NCBI GenBank assembly: GCA_003242085.1
Contig: QBML01000013.1
Span: 1-64,000 of the forward strand
Length of the DNA stretch: 64,000 nt
Reading direction: 5' to 3'
Source of the DNA: Pseudanabaena frigida
GTDB lineage: Bacteria; Cyanobacteriota; Cyanobacteriia; Pseudanabaenales; Pseudanabaenaceae
Shown here: one piece after another, positions 25,820 through 34,431 of the stretch
Layout: the number at the start of each line of letters is the position of its first letter
Numbering within the stretch: the first letter of the stretch is position 1
Program-made: the position numbers and the translations under genes
Notes under the pieces: generated by a model
Told to the model about the DNA's origin: nothing
The model's database searches: none
What the model saw: the letters and a program-made list of their open reading frames with translations, nothing else

Positions 25820-26017
25820 ATGACAAATTGGGTAAGTCCACTTTTAGGGATTCGCTTTGATTGGGTAAAAGGAGAAGAGTTAGTCCTATTGCGTCCTGAT
25901 GGGCAAAGATTTCTTTCGTCAGTGGAGTTAGATCGCCGTCTCCAAATAGCTGAGCAAAGGGCAAATCGCCTAGCCGATCGCTTGCGCGCTATAGGTATCA
26001 ATCCTGATAGCGAATGA
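25820..26017 (+). pseudogene. Remnant of a Uma2-family gene (C-terminal part only)
   Basis: A 65-residue ORF reading LLGIRFDWVKGEELVLLRPD followed by a helix rich in AEQRANRLADRLRAIGINPD. This is the usual C-terminal end of Uma2 (DUF820) proteins; the PD-(D/E)XK core that should precede it is absent, and the inverted repeat at 25702-25757 lies where it would begin. Most likely a decayed fragment, although translation as a short peptide from the ATG at 25820 is possible. Confidence 0.6.
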
Positions 26018-26028
26018 GAACTGTAGGA

Positions 26029-26092
26029 GCTTTGCATTTGCGCCACAATATCCGAACTCCTCACAAAAAATCTCTGTACGCAAATGCAAAGC
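26029..26092. repeat. Inverted repeat after the Uma2 remnant
   Basis: GCTTTGCATTTGCG (26029-26042) and its exact complement (26079-26092) are separated by 36 nt. It may be a terminator-like structure or part of another small repeat; no homologue was noticed elsewhere in the window. Confidence 0.55.
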
Positions 26093-26249
26093 CCTCTTCG
26101 CTCCCATAGATAAATTGTATCTGCGTTATGTGGTGTTTATAGATTGTGGTGGAATGCGTGAATAGTGGTGGGAATGCTGCGCCCTAGGATAATATTTCTA
26201 AAATTGGGATAAAAATATACAATTGTCAGGCAGTCGCAACGGTGATGTT

Positions 26250-28907
26250 ATGGCTTCGCGGTTTTATTCGTTGATGTTTGTGGCTCTGACTGGAATTTTG
26301 GGCATAGTGTCGCCGCCTGATTTGGCTTTGATGACGGCGCAAGCGCAAACGACACAAGACAGTACAGCAGAGGCAGATCGGCTGATTGATCAAGGGAATC
26401 AGCAATATAGCATTAGCCAGTTTGTTGTCGCATTGCAGTCATATCAACAAGCCTTGATTATCTATAGGGAAATCAAAGATCGTCGCGGCGAGGTAAATGC
26501 GTTGAGAAATCTGGGAAACGCAAACTATGCCCTCGACAAATATGACAAAGATATCGAGTTCCAAATGCAAAGCTTAGCGATTGCCCAAGAAATCAAAGAC
26601 CGTTTCGGTGAGGCAAAAGCACTGGGAAATCTTGGAATCGCTTACTATGCCCTCGGCAAATATGACAAAGCGATGGAGTTCCAAATGCAAAGCTTAGAAA
26701 TCGCGCGGGAAATCAAAGATCGTCTCGGTGAAGAACAGTCACTAGGAAGTTTGGGAAATGCCTATTATGTTCTAGGTAAATATGACAATGCGATTGACTA
26801 TTATCTAAAAGTGTTAGAAATCGCGCGGGAAATTAAAGATCGTCTCGGTGAAGGAAATGCACTGGGAAACTTAGGTCTTGCTTATAATTCTTTAGGCAAA
26901 TACGGCAAAGCCATTGAGCATTATCTACAAAGATTAGCAATTACTAAAGAAATCAAAGATTACTACGGTGAGGCATGGTCACTTAGAAGTCTGGGTATCA
27001 CTTACTCTGATCTCGGCAAATATGGTAAAGCGATTGAGTTCCAACTCAAAAGCTTAGCGATCTCCCAAGAAATCAAAGATCGCAGTGGTGAAGGAAATTC
27101 GCTAGGAAACCTAGCTATTGCTTACGATTCTCTCGGTAAATATGACAAATCGATTGAGTTCCAACTGCAAAGCTTAGAAATCTCACGGGAAATCAAGGAT
27201 CGTCGCGGCGAGGCGAATTCTTTGAGACATCTGGGAAACTCTTACTATTCTCTCGGCAAATATGATAAATCGATTGAGTTCCAACTCAAAAGCTTAGCGA
27301 TTTCAAGAGAAATCAGAGATCTCAGTGGTGAAATGTATGGTCTTAATAATTTAGGTGATGCATATGGTGAGATAGATCGAGATCGAGAAGCGATGATTTC
27401 ATATCAGCAAGCATTAACTATTGCTATAGATATAGATGATCGCAATTTAGAAGGCTATGCTTTCGCAAATCTAGGAGAAGTATTATCCAAAGCCAAACGC
27501 CCCGAACTGGCGATTCTCTTTTACAAACAATCGATAAACGTCCGCGAAGCGATCCGCAAAGACATCCGCAAACTCGATAAAGACATCCAAAAATCCTATT
27601 TATCCACAGTCGAATATACCTATCGCAACCTTGCCGATCTACTGATCAAGCAAGACCGAGTAATTGAAGCATTACAAATCCTTGACCTGCTCAAAGTCCA
27701 AGAACTCGAAGACTATCTCAAAAACATCAAAGGCAGCAACAGATCCGCTCAAGGTGTCCTACTTTTAGCACCAGAGAAAGCGCTTAGCGATAAGCTGTTA
27801 GGGATAAGCTTTGACAATAGCAAGGAAATCAATAGCCAACTTGCCACTCAGATTCAGCTAATTCCCAAATCAGAAATTAACAAAGTCCCTGAATACCTGC
27901 AAAAAATTCCACAGGGAAGCGTGCTTATTTATCCATTAATTCTTAGCGACAGACTAGAAATCATCCTCTTTTCACCAAATACTTTACCAATTCATCGCAC
28001 CGTTAAAATCTCCAAAGACAAACTCGAATCCTTAATTGTTGAATACAGAGTAGAACTCCGTGATTCTACCTCAGAAGATATTAAAGAATCCTCTAAAGCA
28101 CTCTATGATGTTCTGCTTAAACCCATTGAAACTGAACTTGTTACTGCTAAAGCCGATGCAATCCTCTATGCTCCTGATGGCATATTACGCTATGTCCCCC
28201 TTGCCGCCCTCTATGACGGCAAACAATGGCTAATCGAAAAATATCGAATTAGCAATCTAATTTCCTATAGTCTTTTTGACTTCTCAATTAAGCCCAAATC
28301 TAAACCCAATATCCTCGCGGGAGCATTTGGTGGCAAAGCAGGGGAGAAAAAGTATGGACAATTTGGGTTACCCGCCACGCTTACAGAAGTACAGGCGATC
28401 GCTAATTCATTCCAAAACTCAGTTACCTTAATCGAAGAAGGGTTTAGTCGCCAAGCTGTAGAATCCCAATTTAAAGATCACAATATTCTCCATCTTGCTA
28501 CTCATGCTGAGTTTAATAATGGTGTACCTGACAAATCCTTCATCATTTTTGGTAATGGTGACAAAATCCGTTTGAATGAAATCAGTGATTGGCAAATTCC
28601 TAATGTGGACTTGATCGTTCTTAGTGCTTGTCAGACAGGCACAGGCACACTCGGAAATGGGGTAGAGATTTTAGGTTTTGGCTATCAAGTTCAGAAAGCA
28701 GGTGCTAAAAATGCGATCGCCTCACTCTGGAAGGTTAATGATGTTGGCACAGGAGCGCTCATGGCAGCATTTTACAGTGAACTTCAAAAAGGCGATGTCA
28801 CTGCGGCGGAAGCATTACGCAGAGCACAAATTTCTTTGATTAAATCAGGTAATTATAAACATCCTTATTTCTGGTCGGCTTTTTTTGCGATCGGTAATGG
28901 CTTTTAG
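26250..28907 (+). CDS. TPR-CHAT protein (caspase-like peptidase domain)
   Basis: About 885 residues. A signal-like N-terminus (FYSLMFVALTGILGIVSPPD) is followed by roughly ten tetratricopeptide repeats of exactly 40 residues (about residues 45-440), of which seven are near-identical (IKDRxGExxxLGNLGxAY then SLGKYDKAIEFQ). The C-terminal CHAT domain carries the caspase-like dyad: His in ILHLATHAEF (near 747) and Cys in VLSACQTGTG (near 793). CHAT proteases act in bacterial programmed death, including craspase-type systems, but most cyanobacterial TPR-CHAT proteins are uncharacterised. I start at the ATG at 26250; the TTG at 26223 is an alternative. The 120-bp DNA periodicity suggests recent repeat amplification. 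Confidence 0.88.
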   Translation: MASRFYSLMFVALTGILGIVSPPDLALMTAQAQTTQDSTAEADRLIDQGNQQYSISQFVVALQSYQQALIIYREIKDRRGEVNALRNLGNANYALDKYDKDIEFQMQSLAIAQEIKDRFGEAKALGNLGIAYYALGKYDKAMEFQMQSLEIAREIKDRLGEEQSLGSLGNAYYVLGKYDNAIDYYLKVLEIAREIKDRLGEGNALGNLGLAYNSLGKYGKAIEHYLQRLAITKEIKDYYGEAWSLRSLGITYSDLGKYGKAIEFQLKSLAISQEIKDRSGEGNSLGNLAIAYDSLGKYDKSIEFQLQSLEISREIKDRRGEANSLRHLGNSYYSLGKYDKSIEFQLKSLAISREIRDLSGEMYGLNNLGDAYGEIDRDREAMISYQQALTIAIDIDDRNLEGYAFANLGEVLSKAKRPELAILFYKQSINVREAIRKDIRKLDKDIQKSYLSTVEYTYRNLADLLIKQDRVIEALQILDLLKVQELEDYLKNIKGSNRSAQGVLLLAPEKALSDKLLGISFDNSKEINSQLATQIQLIPKSEINKVPEYLQKIPQGSVLIYPLILSDRLEIILFSPNTLPIHRTVKISKDKLESLIVEYRVELRDSTSEDIKESSKALYDVLLKPIETELVTAKADAILYAPDGILRYVPLAALYDGKQWLIEKYRISNLISYSLFDFSIKPKSKPNILAGAFGGKAGEKKYGQFGLPATLTEVQAIANSFQNSVTLIEEGFSRQAVESQFKDHNILHLATHAEFNNGVPDKSFIIFGNGDKIRLNEISDWQIPNVDLIVLSACQTGTGTLGNGVEILGFGYQVQKAGAKNAIASLWKVNDVGTGALMAAFYSELQKGDVTAAEALRRAQISLIKSGNYKHPYFWSAFFAIGNGF

Positions 28908-28925
28908 ATTGTCTTCAGTATTTTT

Positions 28926-30350
28926 CTAATCATAATTACGAGGGGTATAAACTCTTAAGCGATCGCCTATTTTCAAAGTCCTAGTCTTACTAGAGCCAAT
29001 AATAATAACCGTTTGCATATCCGCAAGGTCGGGAGATAATTCCGCAAGAGTAATCACTCGTACATTTTCGCCTTTACGACCCATTTTGTGACCTAAAACT
29101 ACGGGTGTATCAGGCGATCGCCACTTTAACAAAATCTCTTTAGCGGCTGGGAGTTGCCATTTGCGCTGTGTGGAAATGGGGTTATAAATCGCGATTACAA
29201 AATCAGCTTGAGCGACAGCAGCCAACCTTTGCTCGATAATTTCCCAAGGTTTGAGAATATCTGAGAGCGAAATTGTGCAGAAATCATGTCCAATCGGTGC
29301 GCCGATCGCAGCAGCAGCAGCTTGGACTGCGGAAATGCCAGGAGCAACGTGAATATCGATATCGTTCCATTTAGGATTATCTCGATCTAAAACTTCAAAG
29401 ACTGCGGAAGCCATGCCATAGATACCAGCATCACCCGATGAAACGATCGCTACGGATTTACCACCCATCGCTAGTTCCAAAGCGTGACGAGCGCGATCGA
29501 GTTCCACTCGATTATCAGAAGCATGGACGATCTTTCCCTTTGTAAATTCTTTTACTAGGTTCACATAGGTTTTGTAACCGACAAAATCTGTAGCATCTTC
29601 CAAAATTGCTTTGACTTCAGGAGACATCCACTTAGACGCTCCTGGTCCTGTACCGATAATCGAGACTTTGCCAATGTTATTTAGATTTGAGCTAGAAATC
29701 GCTTGATAGACAAGATAATTGGAACTTAGTTTAGAGGCGATCGCCTCTGGTTCTAATTCACTAGATACAACTTCAATCCTATGACTTGCATCATCAGCAA
29801 AGGGAAGATTACTATCGCTCAACCAACCTGCCTCATCAAGTGCATCACCGATGAGTTTGACGGTTGCTCCAGCCAATAAGTCTGCTAAGAAAGTCTTTGC
29901 TTGTTCGTCATCATTGAGCAATCGATAGCCAGAGGGAGGCGCTAAGAGCGAAGTCTGAAACCGTAGCTCTCCTGTGGTGGTAATTGCAGGTCGGATTTGG
30001 AGTGCTTTGCTAATTGACCAAGCGATCTCATTAGCTCCATTCAATCCACCTAATAGGGGAACAACAGCACTACCATCTTCAGCGATCGCAATTACGGGTG
30101 GTTCGGCACGTTTATCTGAAAGTAAAGGTGCTAGCGATCGGATTAAGATTCCTGCGGCGCAGATACCAATAATCGGGTGACCTTGGCTAAATAAATCGCT
30201 GATAGTTTCGCTGAATTTATCGTATTGGCGATCGGCGGTTTGGGTGCGCGATGCTAATCCATAAATCGTGGCATTGGGAATTACCGTTTGGATTTGTCGA
30301 GCGATCGCAATACTCTTTTCTCCTAAGATAATGATGGCAGGTGGTTTCAT
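28926..30350 (-). CDS. cobJ: CbiG-CobJ fusion (precorrin-3B C17-methyltransferase)
   Basis: About 474 residues. The N-terminal about 220 are CbiG-like (GICAAGILIRSLAPLL, VVPLLGGLNGANEIAW), the domain that opens the delta-lactone and removes the C2 unit as acetaldehyde in the anaerobic route. From about residue 230 it is a SAM-dependent CobJ/CbiH methyltransferase (VSIIGTGPGASKWMSPE, IVSSGDAGIYGMASAVFEV, VVLGHKMGRKGENV), which methylates C17 and contracts the ring. I chose the ATG at 30350; a GTG at 30359 overlaps the cobI stop as TAGTG. Last gene of the riboswitch operon. It coexists with an oxygen-type CobG upstream. Confidence 0.93.
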   Translation of the reverse strand: MKPPAIIILGEKSIAIARQIQTVIPNATIYGLASRTQTADRQYDKFSETISDLFSQGHPIIGICAAGILIRSLAPLLSDKRAEPPVIAIAEDGSAVVPLLGGLNGANEIAWSISKALQIRPAITTTGELRFQTSLLAPPSGYRLLNDDEQAKTFLADLLAGATVKLIGDALDEAGWLSDSNLPFADDASHRIEVVSSELEPEAIASKLSSNYLVYQAISSSNLNNIGKVSIIGTGPGASKWMSPEVKAILEDATDFVGYKTYVNLVKEFTKGKIVHASDNRVELDRARHALELAMGGKSVAIVSSGDAGIYGMASAVFEVLDRDNPKWNDIDIHVAPGISAVQAAAAAIGAPIGHDFCTISLSDILKPWEIIEQRLAAVAQADFVIAIYNPISTQRKWQLPAAKEILLKWRSPDTPVVLGHKMGRKGENVRVITLAELSPDLADMQTVIIIGSSKTRTLKIGDRLRVYTPRNYD

Positions 30351-30358
30351 GAGATACA

Positions 30359-31090
30359 CTACTGCGGATCAGTTTGACTGGGAATCATCACAATCGCCCA
30401 ATAGGGAACATTATCGGGATCGACTTCAGCGATGGGCTTAATTACTTGATTTGGTAAAGTTGCTCTTTCGATATACAAGGCGCGTTCAAAGAGATTCAAT
30501 TCTTCTAAAACAGCCTTTAGTTTGGCGAAGTGTCTACCGAGTTTAATAATTACGGCGGCATCGGCAACCGCTAGGCGATCGCGCAAAATATCAGCTTCCA
30601 AAGTTGCAGGCATAATGCTCAAGACATCATTACGGAAAGTCAGAGGCGCACCCAGCATCGCCGCGCTGGCAAAGGTGGAAGATATTCCAGGGATGACTTC
30701 CGTATGAAAGCGATCGGACAAACGCTTGAAAATATACATAAATGAGCCGTACAGCATCGGATCGCCTTCGCAAAGCACGGCAACATCTCGACCTGCCTCT
30801 AAATGTTCGGCGATCTTTTCAGCGCCAATATCGTAATAGGGTTGCGATGAACGTTCCACGCTAAAGGGAAGTGGCATCGGCACTTCGATCTGTTCGGGAC
30901 GGATAAAATCAGCGACGATCGCCCTAGCAAAGACCTTACCATTTTCCATCGTCGGGTAAGCAATCACAGGCACCGAGGTTAAAATACGATGCGCCTTGAT
31001 CGTCAATAGCTCTGGATCGCCTGGTCCAATGCCCAGTCCATATAAATTTCCTTTTCTGACTTCATTCTCAACTGGTTCAACTGGGTTCAT
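30359..31090 (-). CDS. cobI: Precorrin-2 C20-methyltransferase
   Basis: A 243-residue SAM methyltransferase of the CobA/CysG superfamily. GLGIGPGDPELLTIKA is the N-terminal signature, and VLCEGDPMLYGSFMYIF and VIPGISSTFASAAMLGAP are the SAM-binding loops. It adds the C20 methyl group to precorrin-2 (or the cobalt form). Its ATG overlaps the cobH stop by 4 bases, and its stop touches cobJ, so it is translationally coupled on both sides. Confidence 0.96.
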   Translation of the reverse strand: MNPVEPVENEVRKGNLYGLGIGPGDPELLTIKAHRILTSVPVIAYPTMENGKVFARAIVADFIRPEQIEVPMPLPFSVERSSQPYYDIGAEKIAEHLEAGRDVAVLCEGDPMLYGSFMYIFKRLSDRFHTEVIPGISSTFASAAMLGAPLTFRNDVLSIMPATLEADILRDRLAVADAAVIIKLGRHFAKLKAVLEELNLFERALYIERATLPNQVIKPIAEVDPDNVPYWAIVMIPSQTDPQ

Positions 31091-31716
31091 AGCTCATTCT
31101 CCATCGCTAAGGCATTCAAGGCGGCGGCGCACATCGCGCTTCCCCCACGCCGACCGTGAATGGTCAAAAAGGGGACACCACGACTATTTTCCGCTAATGC
31201 TGCTTTTGACTCGATCGCACCGACAAAACCAACAGGAAATCCTAGTATAACGGCTGGTTTGAGCAAACCTTGATCAAGTAATTCTAAAAGCCGAAATAGC
31301 GCCGTGGGCGCGTTACCGATCGCTACAATCGATCCCGCAATATGCGATCGCCAAAGTTCCATTGCCGCCGCCGATCGCGTATTGCCGATTTGTTTAGCTA
31401 GGTCGGGAACTTCAGGTTCATTGAGGGTGCAAATTACAGCATTATTCGCTGGTAAGCGCTTACGAGTGACACCATTCGCAACCATCTGCGCGTCACAGAG
31501 AATATTCGCGCCATTTCTTAATGCTTCTCTACCGATTTTAACTACATCTTCAGAATAGGCGAGATCGTTAACAATATCGGTCATCCCACAGGAATGAATG
31601 AGGCGCACCGCAACCACTTCTAAATCCTGTGGCAAGATCGCTAAGTTTGCCTCAGCGCGAATCGTAGCAAAGGATTTGCGATAGATTTCATTGCCATCAC
31701 GAATGTAATCAAGCAT
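31087..31716 (-). CDS. cobH: Precorrin-8X methylmutase
   Basis: A 209-residue CobH/CbiC protein that moves the C11 methyl to C12 to give hydrogenobyrinate/cobyrinate. The catalytic histidine lies in VRLIHSCGMTDI, and AILGFPVGFVGAIESK and the Arg-Gly-rich tail HGRRGGSAMCAAALNAL are conserved. The start ATG at 31716 overlaps the end of cobG by 8 nt. Confidence 0.96.
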   Translation of the reverse strand: MLDYIRDGNEIYRKSFATIRAEANLAILPQDLEVVAVRLIHSCGMTDIVNDLAYSEDVVKIGREALRNGANILCDAQMVANGVTRKRLPANNAVICTLNEPEVPDLAKQIGNTRSAAAMELWRSHIAGSIVAIGNAPTALFRLLELLDQGLLKPAVILGFPVGFVGAIESKAALAENSRGVPFLTIHGRRGGSAMCAAALNALAMENEL

Positions 31717-33286
31717 GGTCGATCGCTTCCCTTAATTCTTGCAAATTGCATTGATTCACAAATTCACGAAAACTCTGTTCGGGATTTTGGCGTTGGTTTT
31801 GATAGATATTTAGCAAGCGTTCCATTAATTGAGGTAACTCATGTGCAGTATATTCCGCATAAAGTTCTCTTCCAAAATCAACTTCACCATCACCAACATA
31901 AATTTTGTAAGTTTCTGATGCTTGTCCCACTATCGCAATATCGCTTGCATGGTGCTGAGCGCAGGATTTATCACAACCTGAAAAATGCAAATTAATCGGA
32001 TAATCTAGTTGAATGCATTTTTCTAAGTATGAGGCGATCGCTTTTGCATCGGCTTGCGTATCTGTCAATGCTGACTTACATCCTTTATAACCAGAACAAG
32101 CAGCGATCGCCGCATAGGGATGATGAGCCGAAATATGCAATCCTAAATTTAAGATTTCCTGCGTTACCTGCTCAAGATCCGCCTCCGCAATATCCGTAAT
32201 CAGCAAATTTTGCCAAGGGGTTAACCGCAAAGCCCCACCACCATATTGTTTAGCAAGACTTGCTAATCCTGCGAGTTGCTGCGAAGTTAATCTTCCCAAT
32301 GGAACAACCACACCAATATAGAAAAGCCCTGATTGTTTTTGAGGATGAATACCTATGTGTTGAAAAGACGCTCTCTCTAAGCGGGAACTTATTGCTTCGT
32401 TTAGAGATGTGATCCCCCTGCCTTCGGCATCCCCCTTAAAAAGGGAGACTTTGTTTTTATTGTTATTGTTTAAATCATCCAAAGCCCCCCTTTCTAAGGG
32501 GGGTAGGGGGGATCTTAGTTTCTCTTTAACTAAGGCAAGATACTTTTCAACACCCCAATCATGTAGTAATTCTCTTAATCTCGGAGGACGCGATCGCGAA
32601 TGGGTTTTCTGCTCTAGCTTTTGCTGCGTATATTGTCGATAAACTTCTGTTAGCGCTGCAAGAACTTCTAAGACTTGGGTTTGAGGAATTAACACCCCAA
32701 CTGGTACTGGCGAATCGCCGCGATCGCCTAATCCTAAATGCAAATCAAAATAAATCTCGCCATTAATTTCAGTAGCTACTAAACAAATATCATTGGGGCG
32801 ATCGGTAACTCTAATCGTTTCACCACCATCAAAGCAAATACTGAATTTATTAGAAAGAATCACTAATTCAGGATGCTGTAATAGATAGAAATTCCATGCC
32901 TTAACCAATGGAATTGTGTTGATTTTGGCGTGGGCATCAATCCCTGCGCTGGGACTAGCCATCATATTCCTCAAACCGTCCATACTTTCGGCACTAGAGG
33001 CTAAGCCATAATCCTGAAAATCTAGCAGCACTTCTTCAGGCAAAGCTCGATCGGTGCGGATTTGCAGATTCGCCCGATTGGTAATTTGGATTTCGCCATT
33101 ACCAAATTGATTAACGACCTGTAGAAGAACTTCGCATTGTGTGGAGGTAATTAATCCCGCAGGTAAACGGATACGAGAAAGAATGCCGTCTTGGGCTGTG
33201 GCGGCATTAAAGAGACTGGGACAAATAGCTGTAGTAGATTGCAATTGAGAAAATTCCAAAAAATTGATCGCATTGTAAAGGCGCAA
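31709..33286 (-). CDS. cobG: Precorrin-3B synthase, sulfite-reductase-like (with in-frame repeat insert)
   Basis: A protein of up to 525 residues, related to sulfite/nitrite reductases, that hydroxylates precorrin-3A with oxygen to precorrin-3B. The [4Fe-4S]/sirohaem cysteines are intact: CSGYKGC and, later, GCDKSCAQHH. Residues about 257-293 (LPPLERGALDDLNNNNKNK and following) are encoded by a C/G-rich repeat insert. The start is uncertain: the ORF opens at a TTG inside the hairpin at 33271-33301, there is no in-frame ATG before the conserved CPSLFNAATAQDGILS, and TTG codons at 33259 or 33244 are alternatives. Confidence 0.88.
   Translation of the reverse strand: MRLYNAINFLEFSQLQSTTAICPSLFNAATAQDGILSRIRLPAGLITSTQCEVLLQVVNQFGNGEIQITNRANLQIRTDRALPEEVLLDFQDYGLASSAESMDGLRNMMASPSAGIDAHAKINTIPLVKAWNFYLLQHPELVILSNKFSICFDGGETIRVTDRPNDICLVATEINGEIYFDLHLGLGDRGDSPVPVGVLIPQTQVLEVLAALTEVYRQYTQQKLEQKTHSRSRPPRLRELLHDWGVEKYLALVKEKLRSPLPPLERGALDDLNNNNKNKVSLFKGDAEGRGITSLNEAISSRLERASFQHIGIHPQKQSGLFYIGVVVPLGRLTSQQLAGLASLAKQYGGGALRLTPWQNLLITDIAEADLEQVTQEILNLGLHISAHHPYAAIAACSGYKGCKSALTDTQADAKAIASYLEKCIQLDYPINLHFSGCDKSCAQHHASDIAIVGQASETYKIYVGDGEVDFGRELYAEYTAHELPQLMERLLNIYQNQRQNPEQSFREFVNQCNLQELREAIDHA
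32405..32515. repeat. C/G-rich repeat inserted in-frame in cobG
   Basis: The plus strand reads GATCCCCCTGCCTTCGGCAT, CCCCCTTAAAAAGGGAG, a spacer and CCCCCCTTTCTAAGGGGGG, TAGGGGGGATC. This is the same type of element as in cobN. It keeps the cobG frame open and encodes RSPLPPLERG and NKVSLFKGDAEG-like peptides. Confidence 0.8.
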
Positions 33287-33301
33287 CGCGCCTTCACAAT
33301 G
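33271..33301. repeat. Small hairpin at the cobW-cobG junction
   Basis: CATTGTAAAGGCGCAACGCG CCTTCACAATG, one mismatch in the stem. It lies in the 16-nt cobW-cobG gap and covers the presumed cobG start region, so it could influence cobG translation. Confidence 0.7.
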
Positions 33302-33302
33302 T

Positions 33303-34343
33303 CTATAAACTTAGCGCCGCTTCAATTTGCGATCGCTCTAACCCTTGACCGATAAATACCAAGCGCGTTTGGCGAGTTTCACCACTAGCCCACAGGCGAT
33401 CGTAAGATGTTTCGAGGCGATCGCCTACGCCTTGTAACACCATTCGCATTGGCTTGTTGGGTACATTCACAAAGCCCTTAATCCGATAGATTTCTTGATC
33501 GGCGATCGCTTGTTTCAGCGATGTGAGTAGCTGAGCAGGCTCAAAGCTTTGCTCGGTCACAATATTAATCGAATTAATATCATCATCATGCTCGTGTTCT
33601 TCTTCATGATCGTGATGGCTTGGACGCGAATCTAAATTATCCTCAACCGCCGCATTAAAGCCCAAAAGAATATCTGAGCTGATTTTGCCTTCATCACAAG
33701 CAATAACCTTAACACCCTCGCGCAATTCTTGCTTAAGCCATGAATGGACTTTGTTTTGAGCGTCAGCATCGACCAAATCAGTTTTAGTTAATAAAACCAA
33801 ATCTGCACAGGCTAACTGATCTTCAAATAGTTCTTCAATCGGAGTCTCATGATCGAGATTGGGATCTTCCTGACGCTGAGCATTTAAAGCATCAAGATCG
33901 CCTACCAATTTACCGCTAGCAACTGCGTCGCAATCAACAACAGCAATCACACCATCAACTGTCGCACCGTTGCGAATTTCTTGCCAACGGAAGGCTTGGA
34001 TTAAGGGTTTGGGTAATGCTAAACCAGAGGTTTCGATGAGAATGCAATCAATGCGATCTCGCCTTTTCAGAAGTTCCTGCATTGTCGGCAAAAATTCCTC
34101 TTGCACTGTGCAGCAAAGACAACCATTGGTTAATTCCACGATATTCGGCGTGATTTCTTTACCATCTTCATCGCACACGCGACAAGAACGCAGCAAATCG
34201 CCATCAATGCCGATCTCGCCGAATTCATTTACTAGTACGGCAATGCGCTTGCCTTGATTATTTTGTAACTGTTGGCGAATGAGCGTAGTTTTACCACTGC
34301 CCAAAAAGCCAGTAATCACAGTTACAGGTATTTTCGCTGCCAT
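33303..34343 (-). CDS. cobW: CobW-family GTPase / metal chaperone
   Basis: A 346-residue G3E GTPase. The P-loop is VTGFLGSGKTTLIRQQL, the metal-binding motif is ELTNGCLCCTV (CxCC), and the guanine-specificity motif is LTKTDLVD. A histidine/acid-rich linker (SHHDHEEEHEHDDD, about residues 247-261) precedes the CobW C-terminal domain. CobW is thought to deliver cobalt to the CobN chelatase; cyanobacterial relatives may handle zinc. Being second in the riboswitch operon, after hupE and before cobG, favours the cobalt role. Confidence 0.95.
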   Translation of the reverse strand: MAAKIPVTVITGFLGSGKTTLIRQQLQNNQGKRIAVLVNEFGEIGIDGDLLRSCRVCDEDGKEITPNIVELTNGCLCCTVQEEFLPTMQELLKRRDRIDCILIETSGLALPKPLIQAFRWQEIRNGATVDGVIAVVDCDAVASGKLVGDLDALNAQRQEDPNLDHETPIEELFEDQLACADLVLLTKTDLVDADAQNKVHSWLKQELREGVKVIACDEGKISSDILLGFNAAVEDNLDSRPSHHDHEEEHEHDDDINSINIVTEQSFEPAQLLTSLKQAIADQEIYRIKGFVNVPNKPMRMVLQGVGDRLETSYDRLWASGETRQTRLVFIGQGLERSQIEAALSL

Positions 34344-34385
34344 AATTTTCTCTAAAATTTTTTAAAAGCCCATATCGTAGAAATC

Positions 34386-34423
34386 GCGAAGTAGAGGCAA
34401 TTCATGAATTGCCCCTACTTCGC
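34386..34423. repeat. Palindrome in the hupE-cobW gap
   Basis: GCGAAGTAGAGGCAATTCAT and its complement (one mismatch), centred on ATTCATGAAT. It lies within the operon, between hupE and cobW, and could attenuate or stabilise the downstream message. Confidence 0.65.
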
Positions 34424-34431
34424 AAAACAAT

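Noticed and set aside
25771-26064. 97-residue minus-strand ORF
   Set aside because: It is antisense to the Uma2 remnant and composed of Arg/Ser-rich antisense codons.
26470-27330. Possible CRISPR-like direct repeats with 120-bp period
   Set aside because: The repeats are in-frame TPR codons with no unique spacers of constant length.
32409-32642. Plus-strand ORF within cobG
   Set aside because: It runs through the C/G-rich repeat insert and is antisense to a well-supported gene.
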